The notes beneath the pieces were generated by a model that saw only the letters and a program-made list of their open reading frames with translations, was not told where the DNA came from and did no database searches. From a virus, in the IMG/VR virus record IMGVR_UViG_3300048925_000625, positions 1 through 53,098 of that record: a stretch of DNA of 53,098 bases. One strand, given 5' to 3'. Numbering within the stretch: the stretch's first letter is position 1; every line of letters starts with the position of its first letter. Position numbers and translations under genes: made by a program. Below are positions 10,201-18,098 of this stretch, piece by piece.

Positions 10201-10305
10201 CAGGGACGACAGATCGCCGCGCAGCACGGCCAGGCCCTGCTTGATGTCAGCAAGGTCGGCCGAAATGCGGACCCGCAGGGATGCGGCGTTGGCGCTGCTA
10301 CTCAC
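7267..10305 (-). CDS. Tape measure protein
   Basis: 1012 aa, starting at GTG 10305 directly after the stop of the frameshifted chaperone product. Residues about 70-260 match the tape-measure N-terminal domain (SAKGDYEGILKVAQDTRTGL, QFGQALASGTLRGDELNSVL, AEAIASGLGISVGQLKQ). Hydrophobic segments follow near 300-365, then long Ala/Gln/Glu-rich coiled coil (about 365-760), then an Ala-rich stretch and a C-terminal tail-tip segment. It sets tail length; by the usual rule of thumb of about 1.5 angstrom per residue, a tail near 150 nm is expected. Confidence 0.93.
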   Translation of the reverse strand: MSSSANAASLRVRISADLADIKQGLAVLRGDLSSLKKTAEASIPSLGGWTGGLKAVRNQVLGLAAAYASIASLHTLGDMADEATALRGRVRSAKGDYEGILKVAQDTRTGLTSTVDLYARMERSTRSQGLSQQRLLKLTNSVNQAIKLSYTSTGAGEAAVMQFGQALASGTLRGDELNSVLEQTPRLAEAIASGLGISVGQLKQFAQQGKLTTDVLIKALESQSGVLEKEFAAMPQTIGDAMTQLRNAFLDYVGDVDQSTGASQQFAAAIRKVASDLPRYLDPLLAVSAKLVENFDTLAVAVGTYFAVQAVAAAVSGVTALIRGLAALRTAIVAAELSAVGLRAALATMGGPITLAIAALTAGIYYLYQRTQDAKRAAEEHTAALEANKNMALASRDAALADAKAKRQQAADTLKAARAAFEEARYKSQAVGTDIGGGGPMGMPRASMGDADGNVQAMRGAMLSAAQQLDDWDKQIKALESATVDSVGKTAAAAVTGTGKAIAASNALTRDEVQRQLKALDQMYADHLVGIKSYYAQREQLQKRAIDLEIEQARAELAVTAAKNGANGQDSSTVLEKRRSLEEKILTLQRDRAEIGVSGAREQKAAEEELAKSLEEIYVRQLEQQGKLAAARRAELEAQYKDLKAKLLAGGDLDGVARVNLYIDTQIARTQLDQFATQASATASQLRAEESAVSAQMEAGTLGYVQGEQRLEAIRQQARATLAKLLADQRAYLATLDPSSSEYAQAFTGMAQIQTDLANIDASLNQTRQGFEDSGYNAVTKFLTNLREGSMTAADAFRQLVADFAAGVADMYSQTLGKQAISAVSSLFGASGDASADAAATAATTATAAATAGTALTTASASAASILTTAGTTLAATIVAAAQSAAATLAAANSTSILGAAHAGGVAGSFTMFRSGINPAIFAGAPRYHTGGVAGLTSKEVPAILERGETIRTRQQERALQARQADGQGSRRVTTPIVAIGDDAVANAMAGAAGEDVVLTHVRNNWGGLSRG

Positions 10306-10895
10306 TCAATCCTCCAGAGCCTGCATGAACTTCTTGTAGTCGCTCTTCTCGTACTGGGCTGCACGCGCGACCACGAGCCGGTCGCGCAGCTGCCGCCGCT
10401 CTTGCCGCTGCGCAGCCGCGGTGAACTGCTTCAACTGGAAGAGGGTGTATCCGCGGATGGCTTCGAGGCTGTGGCCGTGTCCGATGAGGAACTGCATGGA
10501 GTCTTCCCAGCCCCACTGCCGCTGGTTGCCTCCGCGCGCAGGTACCTCTGCACGGCCAGGTGAAAAAAATCGATGTTGGCCTCGACGACCTTCCCGACGA
10601 GCGCGATGAACGCCGGGATGGACTGCTCGCCCTGGATCCACTCCTTGCTCCGCCGCGCGCCGACCGCTGCGAAAGCTGCGAGCTCTTCACCGAAATCCAG
10701 CAGTACGTCGGCGAATACGGCAACCTCGCGCGCTCCCTCTCCGTTGGCCAGCAACTGCAGGGCCGGCATCACCGGCTGCGCGGCGTCAATGAACGCACGC
10801 AGCTCCGCCACCGTCAGGGGCGTCAACTCCAAGCGCTCGCCGCGGTACTCCACGGCGAACGCTTTCGGCGAGATCACGTCGAGTGCGTCAGTCAT
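10306..10895 (-). CDS. Tail assembly chaperone G-T fusion made by -1 frameshift
   Basis: The zero-frame product (10431-10895) meets a TTTTTTT heptamer read as (GA)T TTT TTT at 10569-10563. A -1 slip there enters a frame that runs through FFSPGRAEVPARGG and MQFLIGHGHSLEAIRGYTL to a stop at 10306, directly before the tape measure. This gives an extended protein of about 195 aa. The arrangement (tube gene, G, GT, tape measure) is that of lambda gpG/gpGT. The downstream part could also start at its own ATG at 10497 (63 aa), but the perfect slippery site and frame relation favour frameshifting. Confidence 0.85.
10431..10895 (-). CDS. Tail assembly chaperone (gpG-like, unshifted product)
   Basis: 154 aa. 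The start ATG at 10895 overlaps the tail-tube stop by ATGA. The folded part runs to about residue 120 (TPLTVAELRAFIDAAQPV, EQSIPAFIALVGKVVEANID); the last ~30 residues (SGSGAGKTPCSSSSDTA) are low complexity, as expected where the frame merely overlaps the T frame. Together with the frameshifted form it should coat the tape measure during tail assembly. The slippery site lies at about codons 109-111. Confidence 0.85.
   Translation of the reverse strand: MTDALDVISPKAFAVEYRGERLELTPLTVAELRAFIDAAQPVMPALQLLANGEGAREVAVFADVLLDFGEELAAFAAVGARRSKEWIQGEQSIPAFIALVGKVVEANIDFFHLAVQRYLRAEATSGSGAGKTPCSSSSDTATASKPSADTPSSS
10563..10569 (-). promoter_or_regulatory. -1 ribosomal frameshift slippery site TTTTTTT
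   Basis: Seven consecutive A on the plus strand, read as T TTT TTT on the coding strand in the phase needed for a simultaneous two-tRNA slip. It sits in a gene of about 67% GC, where a 7-base T run is conspicuous. The slip joins two frames that both look coding. Confidence 0.85.
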
Positions 10896-11638
10896 TTGAC
10901 GATTCGCACCTGGAAGTACTTGGACACGCCGACGCCGGACTTGCTGCCATCGGATTGCAGTGCGCCGGTGACCTCGCCGCCGCCGAACTCGTCGGCGATC
11001 GCGGCCAGTTCGTTGAGCATGCCGCCGCTCACCTTGTGGCAGATGATCTCCACGGCCTTGCCGCTGCGCGCCTCGTTCAGCCCGGCGAAGACCAACTCGT
11101 AGTTCTTGGACGGGTCGACCAGCGCTTCGGTCACTTCCTGCTCGGCGTACGAATAGGTGACCTTGAGGTTGGGCGCGCCAGCCACGGGTGCCGGGATCGA
11201 GCTGCCTGCCGGGATGTACAGCATGTTGTCGACCAGGTCGTAATCGTCGCCCGGATCGTAGGTCGTGGTGCCGGCCTGGTTGGTCACCTCGGTGATCGCG
11301 CTCGGGATCTTCTTCAGCGTCGCGTAGCCGCCCTTGTACGCGACCACATCTTCATCGGGAGCCGCTCCGGCCGGCACATTGGTCACCCTACCGCGCAGGG
11401 CGCGCGCGAAATTCTCGCCGATGAAGTCGTGGAACGTGTAGGCGATGTTGACGCCGGTGACACGGTTGACAGACGCATAGTTGCCTCCGCCAGGCACCGT
11501 GTGGTCGGCCAGGGTGATGTCGTTGGTCTGGGGACTGATCGTCAGCGCGCTGCAGTTGCCCACGTCCACGAGGGGTGCAGCGGCGGCGTACTCACGGATC
11601 TTGATTTTGCCGCTGCCCAGGTATGCGTAGTTTTCCAT
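10892..11638 (-). CDS. Major tail tube protein
   Basis: 248 aa. The opening MENYAYLGSGKIKIREY and the repeated beta-strand pattern (SALTISPQTNDITLADHTV, NIAYTFHDFIGENFARAL) fit siphophage tail-tube subunits. It lies between the tail terminator and the G/GT chaperone, the standard order. Expected to polymerise into the tail tube. Confidence 0.85.
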   Translation of the reverse strand: MENYAYLGSGKIKIREYAAAAPLVDVGNCSALTISPQTNDITLADHTVPGGGNYASVNRVTGVNIAYTFHDFIGENFARALRGRVTNVPAGAAPDEDVVAYKGGYATLKKIPSAITEVTNQAGTTTYDPGDDYDLVDNMLYIPAGSSIPAPVAGAPNLKVTYSYAEQEVTEALVDPSKNYELVFAGLNEARSGKAVEIICHKVSGGMLNELAAIADEFGGGEVTGALQSDGSKSGVGVSKYFQVRIVK

Positions 11639-11674
11639 CGGGTGCTCCTCGTGTTGATCGCCGCGGCGCGGCGC

Positions 11675-12109
11675 TTACTTGATTGGGATGTGGGATTGGT
11701 AGGTGATCAGGGCCCCGGTCCAGCCCATGCCCGCCTCGGGCTTCACCGGCTCCATGGAGACGTAGACAGGGAACTGGATGCCAGCGGGATAGGTGGATTG
11801 GCGGTCCGCCATCGCCTGTTCGACATCGCTGACGATCGCGTCGAGCCGGGCCTGTGCCTCGCCGAGGGCGGCCGGCACCTTGGCGAGCACGCCCAACTTG
11901 GTAAGACGATGCGTCTTCGCCACCGCTGCATCCTGAGAACGCTCCTGCTTGAGCACTACCGGAGTCAGCACGGCGTCGGCGCTGTCGTCGACCTGGCCAG
12001 GTTCCAGTGTCACGGCGGCGCCGGCATCGGTCTGGTAGCCGTCCTCCTGACGAATACGCCGCAGGTTCGCGGCGACGGCTGCTCGCAACAGCTCGCGTGG
12101 GCTATCCAT
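11675..12109 (-). CDS. Tail terminator / completion protein
   Basis: 144 aa from ATG 12109 (MDSPRELLRAAVAANLRRI), overlapping the upstream connector stop by 8 bp. An N-terminal helix (LLRAAVAANLRRIRQ) and central FPVYVSMEPV/GWTGALITYQ strands fit the gpU/gpZ-type tail completion proteins usually placed just before the tube gene. Function rests on position and size. Confidence 0.65.
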   Translation of the reverse strand: MDSPRELLRAAVAANLRRIRQEDGYQTDAGAAVTLEPGQVDDSADAVLTPVVLKQERSQDAAVAKTHRLTKLGVLAKVPAALGEAQARLDAIVSDVEQAMADRQSTYPAGIQFPVYVSMEPVKPEAGMGWTGALITYQSHIPIK

Positions 12110-12425
12110 TGGCCACCACCCATTGGCTGCGTGACTCGTCCTGCTTGAATCGCTTATCGAGCACGAATGTCTCCCTAGGAAGGACGAGCCGGCCCCCGCG
12201 CACGGGCTCCACTTCGGCACGCTGAAATGCCACCAGCGTCTTCGGAGTGCTGACCGCCGCACCGTCGTCGCCGTAGTCGACGACGTCTCGGTCGATCGTC
12301 ACCGTGCAGGGCTGCGCCGTGGTGCTGCCTGGCGCGTAGTAGTTGCCAGCGTCAGCGATTCCCGCCGCAGAAAAAGCGGAGAGGGCAAGCGCATCGAACT
12401 GCCGGAGAAAGTCGCGTTGGCTCAC
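12102..12425 (-). CDS. Head-tail connector protein (stopper-like)
   Basis: 107 aa. GTG 12425 overlaps the upstream stop as GTGA, which decides the start. Features include VSQRDFLRQFDALALSAFSA, a beta-rich centre and a C-terminal DKRFKQDESRSQWVVANG resembling the LDRRFRxD ending common in gpFII/stopper-like connectors. It probably joins head and tail. Confidence 0.65.
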   Translation of the reverse strand: MSQRDFLRQFDALALSAFSAAGIADAGNYYAPGSTTAQPCTVTIDRDVVDYGDDGAAVSTPKTLVAFQRAEVEPVRGGRLVLPRETFVLDKRFKQDESRSQWVVANG

Positions 12426-13186
12426 GATCGCCTCCGGGGTGATTGAACGGCTTTCGCCAGCTCGCGGCCGAAATAGAACGGCATGAGCTTTTCCCACTGC
12501 CGTTCGGCAAGGCCGAAGATGTCGTAGCGCTTCCGGTAGGTCGCGCGCGGGGTGAAGATCAGAACGCTGCGCACCGCGCTCCCGAATCCGGTCTCGATGC
12601 GCTCGTAGACGCCTGGCAGAAGCTTCCCGCGCCTCTTGGTGAGCGCGAAGTAGTCGCCACCACGACGTGGCGCCCGCGCGCGCCGGCGCGCGATGCTGTT
12701 GGGGGTCTGGTTCTGGTAGCGGTCGCTCTGCGCGCCCAGCTGCGAGAGGATCGTAGTGATCGTCTTGCCGGGCACATTTCCGTAGGCATCCAGCTTCGCG
12801 CCGCGGCCGGCGACCGCGAACTCGCCCGACGGCATCATGCCCTTCTGCTGCAGCAGGTTTTCAAAACCCTTCTTTCTCCGCTGGCCGCCCTCGACTTCAG
12901 GCCCCAGATACTTCGCGGGCGGATTCCCCTTGAATGCTTCGTCGCGCAGGTATATCTCCGCATACAACCTGCTCTTCGTAGCCTTGCGGTAGAGAGCCGC
13001 ATTGCGCGTCAGAGGCGCCGGCCGATCGAATACGCGGGGCGCGGTGCGCTTCCACAACTCCCGAATCTCATAGGCGGTTGCATTGCACGCTTGGACGATC
13101 GCGAACGGCAACTGCTCGCGCTCGATCTGCGAGAAGTGGCGATCCAGCACTTTGCCGGGATCGACCTGGATCCTTATTGCGCTCAT
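12422..13186 (-). CDS. Minor tail/neck protein (gp10- or gpZ-like)
   Basis: 254 aa from ATG 13186 (MSAIRIQVDPGKVLDRHFSQ), preceded by a hairpin that separates it from the capsid gene. The start of the protein (REQLPFAIVQACNATAYEIR) resembles the N-terminal helix of phage minor tail Z / HK97 gp10 proteins. It is basic, with an Arg-rich middle (IARRRARAPRRGG). The position between capsid and tail-tube genes supports a neck role. Confidence 0.7.
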   Translation of the reverse strand: MSAIRIQVDPGKVLDRHFSQIEREQLPFAIVQACNATAYEIRELWKRTAPRVFDRPAPLTRNAALYRKATKSRLYAEIYLRDEAFKGNPPAKYLGPEVEGGQRRKKGFENLLQQKGMMPSGEFAVAGRGAKLDAYGNVPGKTITTILSQLGAQSDRYQNQTPNSIARRRARAPRRGGDYFALTKRRGKLLPGVYERIETGFGSAVRSVLIFTPRATYRKRYDIFGLAERQWEKLMPFYFGRELAKAVQSPRRRS

Positions 13187-13197
13187 GGGCTCTCCAG

Positions 13198-13227
13198 CAA
13201 CCCGGCCCACGCATGTGGGCCGGGTTG
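13198..13227 (-). other. Perfect 13-bp stem-loop after the capsid gene
   Basis: CAACCCGGCCCAC, loop GCAT, GTGGGCCGGGTTG. It sits between the capsid stop and the next gene on the late transcript. No T-tract follows on the minus strand, so it is more likely an mRNA stabiliser or processing site than an intrinsic terminator. Confidence 0.6.
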
Positions 13228-13233
13228 TGCCGA

Positions 13234-14241
13234 TCAGGCCGTGCCGCTCGCCTTCAGGCGGATCACCGCGCGCGGCCGGGTGTTGAGGTTGATCGGGTTG
13301 GACTGGCTTTCCAGCTCGACGCCCTTGTCCATGCGAAGCTTCGCGATCTTGCTGTAGTACGGGAGTCCAGTGCCCTTCACCGTCTCGATGTAGTCGGCAG
13401 GCGCGAAGCGGGTGATGAACATATCCGGCACGCCCACCGGGAATGCCAGCGCCTCGCCGGCCGGGATGAACGGCGTTCCGCCCACCGCCCCGACCATTTC
13501 CTCGAACACGATGCCGGCGAAGGTGAAGCCCGCGCGCGGATCGTCCCGGAGCGCTGCGCCGTCCTGCCACCGCGCGTAGGCGTCACGCACGTCCTTGTGG
13601 TCGATCAGCAGGTCGAAGAACTCCGGGCTGCAGAGCACACGCACGCCGTTGTAGGGGACGCCGCCCAGCACATCCTCGATCTGGCGCTTCACGCCCAGCA
13701 GCTTGGGGCGAACCTTGGTGCTGTCGGAGCCAAGCGCCATCGGCACCACGATCTGTTCCACGCCGAACTCTTGGTACATGTCCCAGATCACGGAGCCGTC
13801 CGAGTCCAGCACCTGCCCTCGGATCGCGCCCATGCGGTGGTACTCGATGGTGTAGTCCACGTCCCGGCGGTGGACCAGCTGCAGCTGGTTGACCACGGCG
13901 GCGACGCTGTCGCCGGCCGGATCCGTGGTCGGGTCGTAGACGTTCAGCAACGTATCGGCCATGACGGTGGAGCGCTGCGGCAGATGCGCGGTCTCGAACA
14001 GCTTGACCTTGCCGCGGTCCAGGTTCTTCGGCTGGCCCGGCGCACCGCGGGGCACGTTGGGCACCAACACCAGCTTGCCGTCGGTGATGCCGACCTTGAC
14101 GATGTTGGTGCCGGTCAGGCCGGACTCGCTGAACAGGCCCAACTGCGCGATGCGGGTCGGCACGCGCGGCAGGTTGTTGATGTAGGCGTTCAGCGCGTCG
14201 AGACTCAGGACGCCCAGCGCCAGAAGGGTTTGCAGATCCAT
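13234..14241 (-). CDS. Major capsid protein (gpE family)
   Basis: 335 aa, the normal length for lambda gpE-type capsid proteins. Typical stretches are YINNLPRVPTRIAQLGLF near the N-terminus, APGQPKNLDRGKVKLFET, TAHLPQRS, and the C-terminal SNPINLNTRPRAVIRLKAS. An RBS-like AGGAAA precedes ATG 14241. It forms the icosahedral shell and follows a decoration-protein gene, as in lambda D-E. Confidence 0.95.
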   Translation of the reverse strand: MDLQTLLALGVLSLDALNAYINNLPRVPTRIAQLGLFSESGLTGTNIVKVGITDGKLVLVPNVPRGAPGQPKNLDRGKVKLFETAHLPQRSTVMADTLLNVYDPTTDPAGDSVAAVVNQLQLVHRRDVDYTIEYHRMGAIRGQVLDSDGSVIWDMYQEFGVEQIVVPMALGSDSTKVRPKLLGVKRQIEDVLGGVPYNGVRVLCSPEFFDLLIDHKDVRDAYARWQDGAALRDDPRAGFTFAGIVFEEMVGAVGGTPFIPAGEALAFPVGVPDMFITRFAPADYIETVKGTGLPYYSKIAKLRMDKGVELESQSNPINLNTRPRAVIRLKASGTA

Positions 14242-14260
14242 GGATATTTCCTCGTGCGTC

Positions 14261-14291
14261 GGAAAAGAAAAAGCCCCGCGTCAGCGGGGCT
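14261..14291 (-). terminator. Intrinsic terminator/attenuator between decoration and capsid genes
   Basis: On the minus strand AGCCCCGC, loop TGAC, GCGGGGCT, then TTTTTCTTTTCC. The 8-bp stem and T-tract are a strong intrinsic terminator inside the late operon, 20 bp before the capsid start. Late transcripts would need antitermination or partial readthrough to express capsid and tail genes. Confidence 0.8.
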
Positions 14292-14315
14292 CGGGTAGGT
14301 TGGAAGTGGTGGGGG

Positions 14316-14996
14316 TTAGGCAGCGGCGGCGATGACGATGCCGTCGCTGACAGCCGACGTGAGGTTCGACGACGCAGCAGTCAGGGTGAAGGTGCCGGCG
14401 GCGCTGAACGCGACCGCGTCCCAGGTCACCACGCCGTTTACGGCCGCTTTCGCGCCGCCACCGGTGAGCGTGCCGGTGCCACTGGTCTTGGTCAGCGTCA
14501 CGGACGCGCTGCTGCCGTTGACCAGCGCGCCGAACACGTCCTTGATCTGCGCGACGACCGGGCCAAGCGGCTGGCCGGCCTGGCCAGCGACGGGCACTTG
14601 CGTGAACTCGACGTGGTGAGCGGCGCCGGACTTGATGGGAACCGCCGTCCAGCGGATCACGATGTCAGAGGCGGCCAGGCTCTGCGCCGCCAGCAGCTTC
14701 TCGTCGGCCGTGGTGTCCGCCGCCCAGGCGAGCAGCTCGCCATGCACCTCGGCGTCGCGCGCGACGGCCGTGCCCTTCACGGCCAGGCCGCCGGCTTCAC
14801 CGGTGTCGACCTGACCATAGAGCACCTTGATCGCGTCGGCACCGTCAGCGGCCTTGGTGTTGTCGGCCTTCAGCAGCGTGCCGGCGGGCAAGATGCCTTG
14901 ACCGGCCGGGATGTAGACGAGCTCGCGGCTGCGCTCGCCGTTGCTCTCAGAAAGCAGGAATTCGGCGTTGCGGACGCCAGCTCGGGAAATTTCCAT
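14316..14996 (-). CDS. Head decoration protein (gpD-like) with C-terminal Ig-like domain
   Basis: 226 aa, about twice the length of lambda gpD. Residues 1-125 are the gpD-like part (NAEFLLSESNGERSRELVYI, PAGQGILPAGTLLKADNTKA, IVIRWTAVPIKSG). Residues about 133-226 form a bacterial Ig-like/invasin-type domain (AGQPLGPVVAQIKDVFGALV, GSGTGTLTGGG-like turns, FSAAGTFTLTAASSNL). Such domains on capsid surfaces are linked to weak carbohydrate binding in other phages. The neighbours are the protease upstream and capsid downstream. Confidence 0.88.
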   Translation of the reverse strand: MEISRAGVRNAEFLLSESNGERSRELVYIPAGQGILPAGTLLKADNTKAADGADAIKVLYGQVDTGEAGGLAVKGTAVARDAEVHGELLAWAADTTADEKLLAAQSLAASDIVIRWTAVPIKSGAAHHVEFTQVPVAGQAGQPLGPVVAQIKDVFGALVNGSSASVTLTKTSGTGTLTGGGAKAAVNGVVTWDAVAFSAAGTFTLTAASSNLTSAVSDGIVIAAAA

Positions 14997-14997
14997 C

Positions 14998-16398
14998 TCA
15001 GTTGCCTCGCTTTTGGTAGATGGTTGTGGGATTGAGGGAAGCCTTGACCTCGGCCTCCCGCTTCGCGGCGTCCGTCGCCGGAAGAGTGGTGACGATCTGC
15101 GCTGCACGGCCCTCCTCAGCCTTCAGCGCCAGCAGCTGCCTGCGGACCGCGGTCAGATCGGTGTCGGAAGCGATGTAGTCGGCGGCCAGGCTCTCGCCGC
15201 CGCGCGTCGCGGCGGCGCATGCATCGCGCACCGCCACCGCGTATGCCAGCGCCGCGGCCGGATCCTCGTCGGCTCGTGGACCGCGGAGGATCAATGCGAC
15301 CTTCAGTTCGGCCGGCAGTTCGCTGCCGGCGACCGCCTCGGAGAGCGCAGCGACGGCGAGAAGCGGCGCCATGGCGGCGACACCTGCGGCAACGTTGGCG
15401 GCCTCAACCGCGGCGGCGTCAGGCGCGGCCGCGGAACTGCCCTCTTCGTCAGAATCGGAATCGACAGGCTGCTCGGGCGGCGCCGCAGCGGCCAAGCCCA
15501 AGTGTGCGACCAAGTCGTCCCAGGTGCCGAGCTTCGTTGCGAATCCGGCCGACACCGCGCCTGCGCCGCGGAAGGTGGCCGCCTCTGTGGCGCGCACCGC
15601 CGCTTCGTCCATGCCGCGGTTGCGCGCGACCGTTTCCACGAACATGCCGTACAGCATGTCGATCTCCGCCTGAGCCGCGGCCCGCGCCTCCTCACTGATG
15701 GGGAAGTTCTGGTTGAGGTCGATCTTGCGTTCGCCGCCGTAGATCGGCGTCACCTTGAGGCCCACCTGCGCGTTGTTGCCGCTCCAGTCGTGGTGGAACC
15801 CGACCACGCCGATCGAGCCCACGCCGCCGGTGCGGCTGACCCAGATGTCGTCGCAAGCGCTTGCCAGCGCGTAGGCGGCCGAGTAGGCGCAGTCGTCGAC
15901 CATCGCGTGGATGGGCTTGGTGCCCCGCGCCGCAAAGACGCGGTCGACCAGATCGAAGCAACCCGCGGCCATGCCGCCGGGAGAGTCGAGCCGCAGCACG
16001 ACGGCGTCGATACCGTCGTCGCTGATCACCTCGTCGAACACGTCGCGCAGCGCCGCGTAGCTGACGGGTCCGCCGCCGCTGGGGCCTGGCATCGGGCGAT
16101 TGACCAGGCCGCCGGTCACGTTGATGACCGCGATGGTCGTACCGGCGCGCTCCGCCGGCGGATCTTCGTCCGGCGGCAGCAGCGTGACGGTGGACGCGGC
16201 GCCGATCACCATGCGATCGCAAGTGAGCACGGTGTCGTCGCTGGTCACGGCGCCTTCGAGGTAGGCACCGATGAGCGCCTCGCCCATGGCAGCGTGCACC
16301 AGCAACGGCTGGTTGAGCGCCGCCGTTGCCAGCGATGCGACGACGGGGCGCTTGCTGCGCCCGAAGAGGCGGGCCAGGAGGCCGGGCTTACTGGTCAT
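14998..16398 (-). CDS. Capsid maturation protease/scaffold (S49 family)
   Basis: 466 aa from ATG 16398 (MTSKPGLLARLFGRSKRP); an upstream extension would lie inside the portal gene. The S49/SppA-like domain spans about residues 60-310, with VVLRLDSPGGMAAG and the nucleophile Ser in CAYSAAYALAS. From about 320 a DSDEEGSS acidic linker leads to an Ala-rich helical C-terminal part resembling the lambda Nu3 scaffold, which may also be made separately from an internal start. It cleaves portal/scaffold during head maturation. Confidence 0.92.
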   Translation of the reverse strand: MTSKPGLLARLFGRSKRPVVASLATAALNQPLLVHAAMGEALIGAYLEGAVTSDDTVLTCDRMVIGAASTVTLLPPDEDPPAERAGTTIAVINVTGGLVNRPMPGPSGGGPVSYAALRDVFDEVISDDGIDAVVLRLDSPGGMAAGCFDLVDRVFAARGTKPIHAMVDDCAYSAAYALASACDDIWVSRTGGVGSIGVVGFHHDWSGNNAQVGLKVTPIYGGERKIDLNQNFPISEEARAAAQAEIDMLYGMFVETVARNRGMDEAAVRATEAATFRGAGAVSAGFATKLGTWDDLVAHLGLAAAAPPEQPVDSDSDEEGSSAAAPDAAAVEAANVAAGVAAMAPLLAVAALSEAVAGSELPAELKVALILRGPRADEDPAAALAYAVAVRDACAAATRGGESLAADYIASDTDLTAVRRQLLALKAEEGRAAQIVTTLPATDAAKREAEVKASLNPTTIYQKRGN

Positions 16399-17884
16399 CG
16401 GGATTTCCTTGTTCGTTGGGGTCTGGTGATGCGTCGCCGCCGGCGTCCGCATCCTTCTGCGCGGCGCCCGAGGTGTTGGTGCGGCGCGCGTCGCTGTCCA
16501 GCACCAGGCCGAGACTGTCGGCCCGGGCGTTGCTGGCCCTGATCTCTTCGTCGACCTGCTCCGGGTCTTCGCCGGCGCCGAGGATGACCTTGTCGCGCGA
16601 CTTGAAGCCGGCGCGCACCGCCGCTTTCTCGGCGCCGACGTCCTGCACGGGGTGGCTCCAGGGCCAGCCCTCCGGCACCCACAGCGTCTCGGTGACCTCA
16701 TCGCGCAGTTCCGCGTACCCGGGCACCTCCAGCAGACCCGCCAGCACCGCTTGGTCGAACCAGCCGTCGCGAATGCGCTGGCAGAACATCGGGATCATGT
16801 ACAGCCACTGGTCCGCCTCAATCACCCGGCGGAATTCGTTGAGGATCAGACGCAGCGCGCGGTCGGAGACGTTGCGCAGGTCGCCGGTCAGCACCTCGTA
16901 TGGGATGTCGTGCCCGGCGGCAATGGCCATCAGGTGGCCGCGCAGGAACTCGGCATAGTCGTTGCCGGCCCCCGGCGGTTCGGAGAATTCGACCTTGTAG
17001 CCTGGCGGCAGCTCCTGCATGGTCGCCGGCTCGAGGCCAGCCAACGGCGTGCCGTCGGCATCCGTGCCCGACTGCAGGTCGTCCACCATCGGCGTCCCGC
17101 CGCCGGTGCCGTCGTCGGGCACCTCGGGCACGACGTAGAAGCCCGCAAACAGGTTCGCGATCGCCTGCCTCTCGAGCACTGCGTCGTCGAGCCGGTCCAG
17201 ATTGAACATGCGCAGCAGCACCGCGGCCGAGGCGGGCACGCCGCGCAGCGCGCCGGCCCGGTTGGGCCTGTACAGGTGGATCACCTGCTCGGCCGGCACG
17301 CGTACGAGCTCGTTTCCGTTGACGCTCACCGACTGGTCGCCCGGGTGCTCCCGGAACATCCAGTAGGCAACCCGCCGTCCGATGGCATCGAACTCGATCC
17401 CTTCGCGGATCGCGTTCCCGGTGCTCGCGGTCGAGTAGTAGCTGCGCGGGCACTGTTCGGACTCGATCAGTTGCACCTGCAGCGGCACCGGCAGCCCGTC
17501 TTCCGGGCGGCGGAAGCGCAGGCGCGCGAACACCTCGCCGGCCTCCTTCCATTCGCGCCACGCCAGCGCCTGCTGACCATAGAAGTCGAGTACGCCATCG
17601 GCGTCGCTGTGCTTCATCCACCGCTTCCACAGCCTGGCCACGCGCTGCTTCAGCTCCGCACTGCCCCACAGCGGCTTCGCCTGGATGCCGGTGGCGATGC
17701 CGTTCGAGACGCTCTTGTTGAGCGCGCTGACGGCCCAGGGATCGTTCCTCGCCAGGTGACGCGCACGGGCCAGCACCGTGGGCAGGCCCAGCATCGCCGA
17801 GTTGGGCCCGCGCATCACCGGCTGCAGCGTGCGCAGCCGGCGGCCGAGCCCCGCCGCGCGGTAGCTCTCCTGGACCTCAGCCAT
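16388..17884 (-). CDS. Portal protein (gpB family)
   Basis: 498 aa. It contains characteristic lambda-type portal segments: MRGPNSAMLGLPTVLARAR, ARNDPWAVSALNKSVSNGIA, VQLIESEQCP and QWLYMIPMFCQRIRDGWF. It overlaps gpW by 8 bp upstream and the protease by 11 bp downstream. It forms the dodecameric DNA gate of the procapsid. The C-terminus is acidic and probably disordered. Confidence 0.95.
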   Translation of the reverse strand: MAEVQESYRAAGLGRRLRTLQPVMRGPNSAMLGLPTVLARARHLARNDPWAVSALNKSVSNGIATGIQAKPLWGSAELKQRVARLWKRWMKHSDADGVLDFYGQQALAWREWKEAGEVFARLRFRRPEDGLPVPLQVQLIESEQCPRSYYSTASTGNAIREGIEFDAIGRRVAYWMFREHPGDQSVSVNGNELVRVPAEQVIHLYRPNRAGALRGVPASAAVLLRMFNLDRLDDAVLERQAIANLFAGFYVVPEVPDDGTGGGTPMVDDLQSGTDADGTPLAGLEPATMQELPPGYKVEFSEPPGAGNDYAEFLRGHLMAIAAGHDIPYEVLTGDLRNVSDRALRLILNEFRRVIEADQWLYMIPMFCQRIRDGWFDQAVLAGLLEVPGYAELRDEVTETLWVPEGWPWSHPVQDVGAEKAAVRAGFKSRDKVILGAGEDPEQVDEEIRASNARADSLGLVLDSDARRTNTSGAAQKDADAGGDASPDPNEQGNPDDQ

Positions 17885-18098
17885 TGCCGGTGCCGGACTG
17901 GTACAGACGCATGGTGCGCCGGCGCGGGCGCGGGGTGGCGCCGGCGGCGCCGTCGACTTCCCCGCGCATCTGCTTCAGGGCCGCGCGCATCGCGTTGAGG
18001 CTCTGATACCGGACCTCGCGATCGCCGTAGCGAACGGACAGCGTGCCGGACGCGATCGCGGTCTCGAGCGCGGTGATCTGCTCTTTCGTAAATGCCAT
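17877..18098 (-). CDS. Head-tail joining protein gpW
   Basis: 73 aa, the usual gpW size. The N-terminal helix (TKEQITALETAIASGTLSV), the strand (VRYGDREVRYQSL) and the helix (NAMRAALKQMRGEV) match gpW, and the tail is basic (PRPRRRTMRLY). It sits between the terminase large subunit and portal, the standard place. It closes the portal channel after packaging. Confidence 0.92.
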   Translation of the reverse strand: MAFTKEQITALETAIASGTLSVRYGDREVRYQSLNAMRAALKQMRGEVDGAAGATPRPRRRTMRLYQSGTGNG

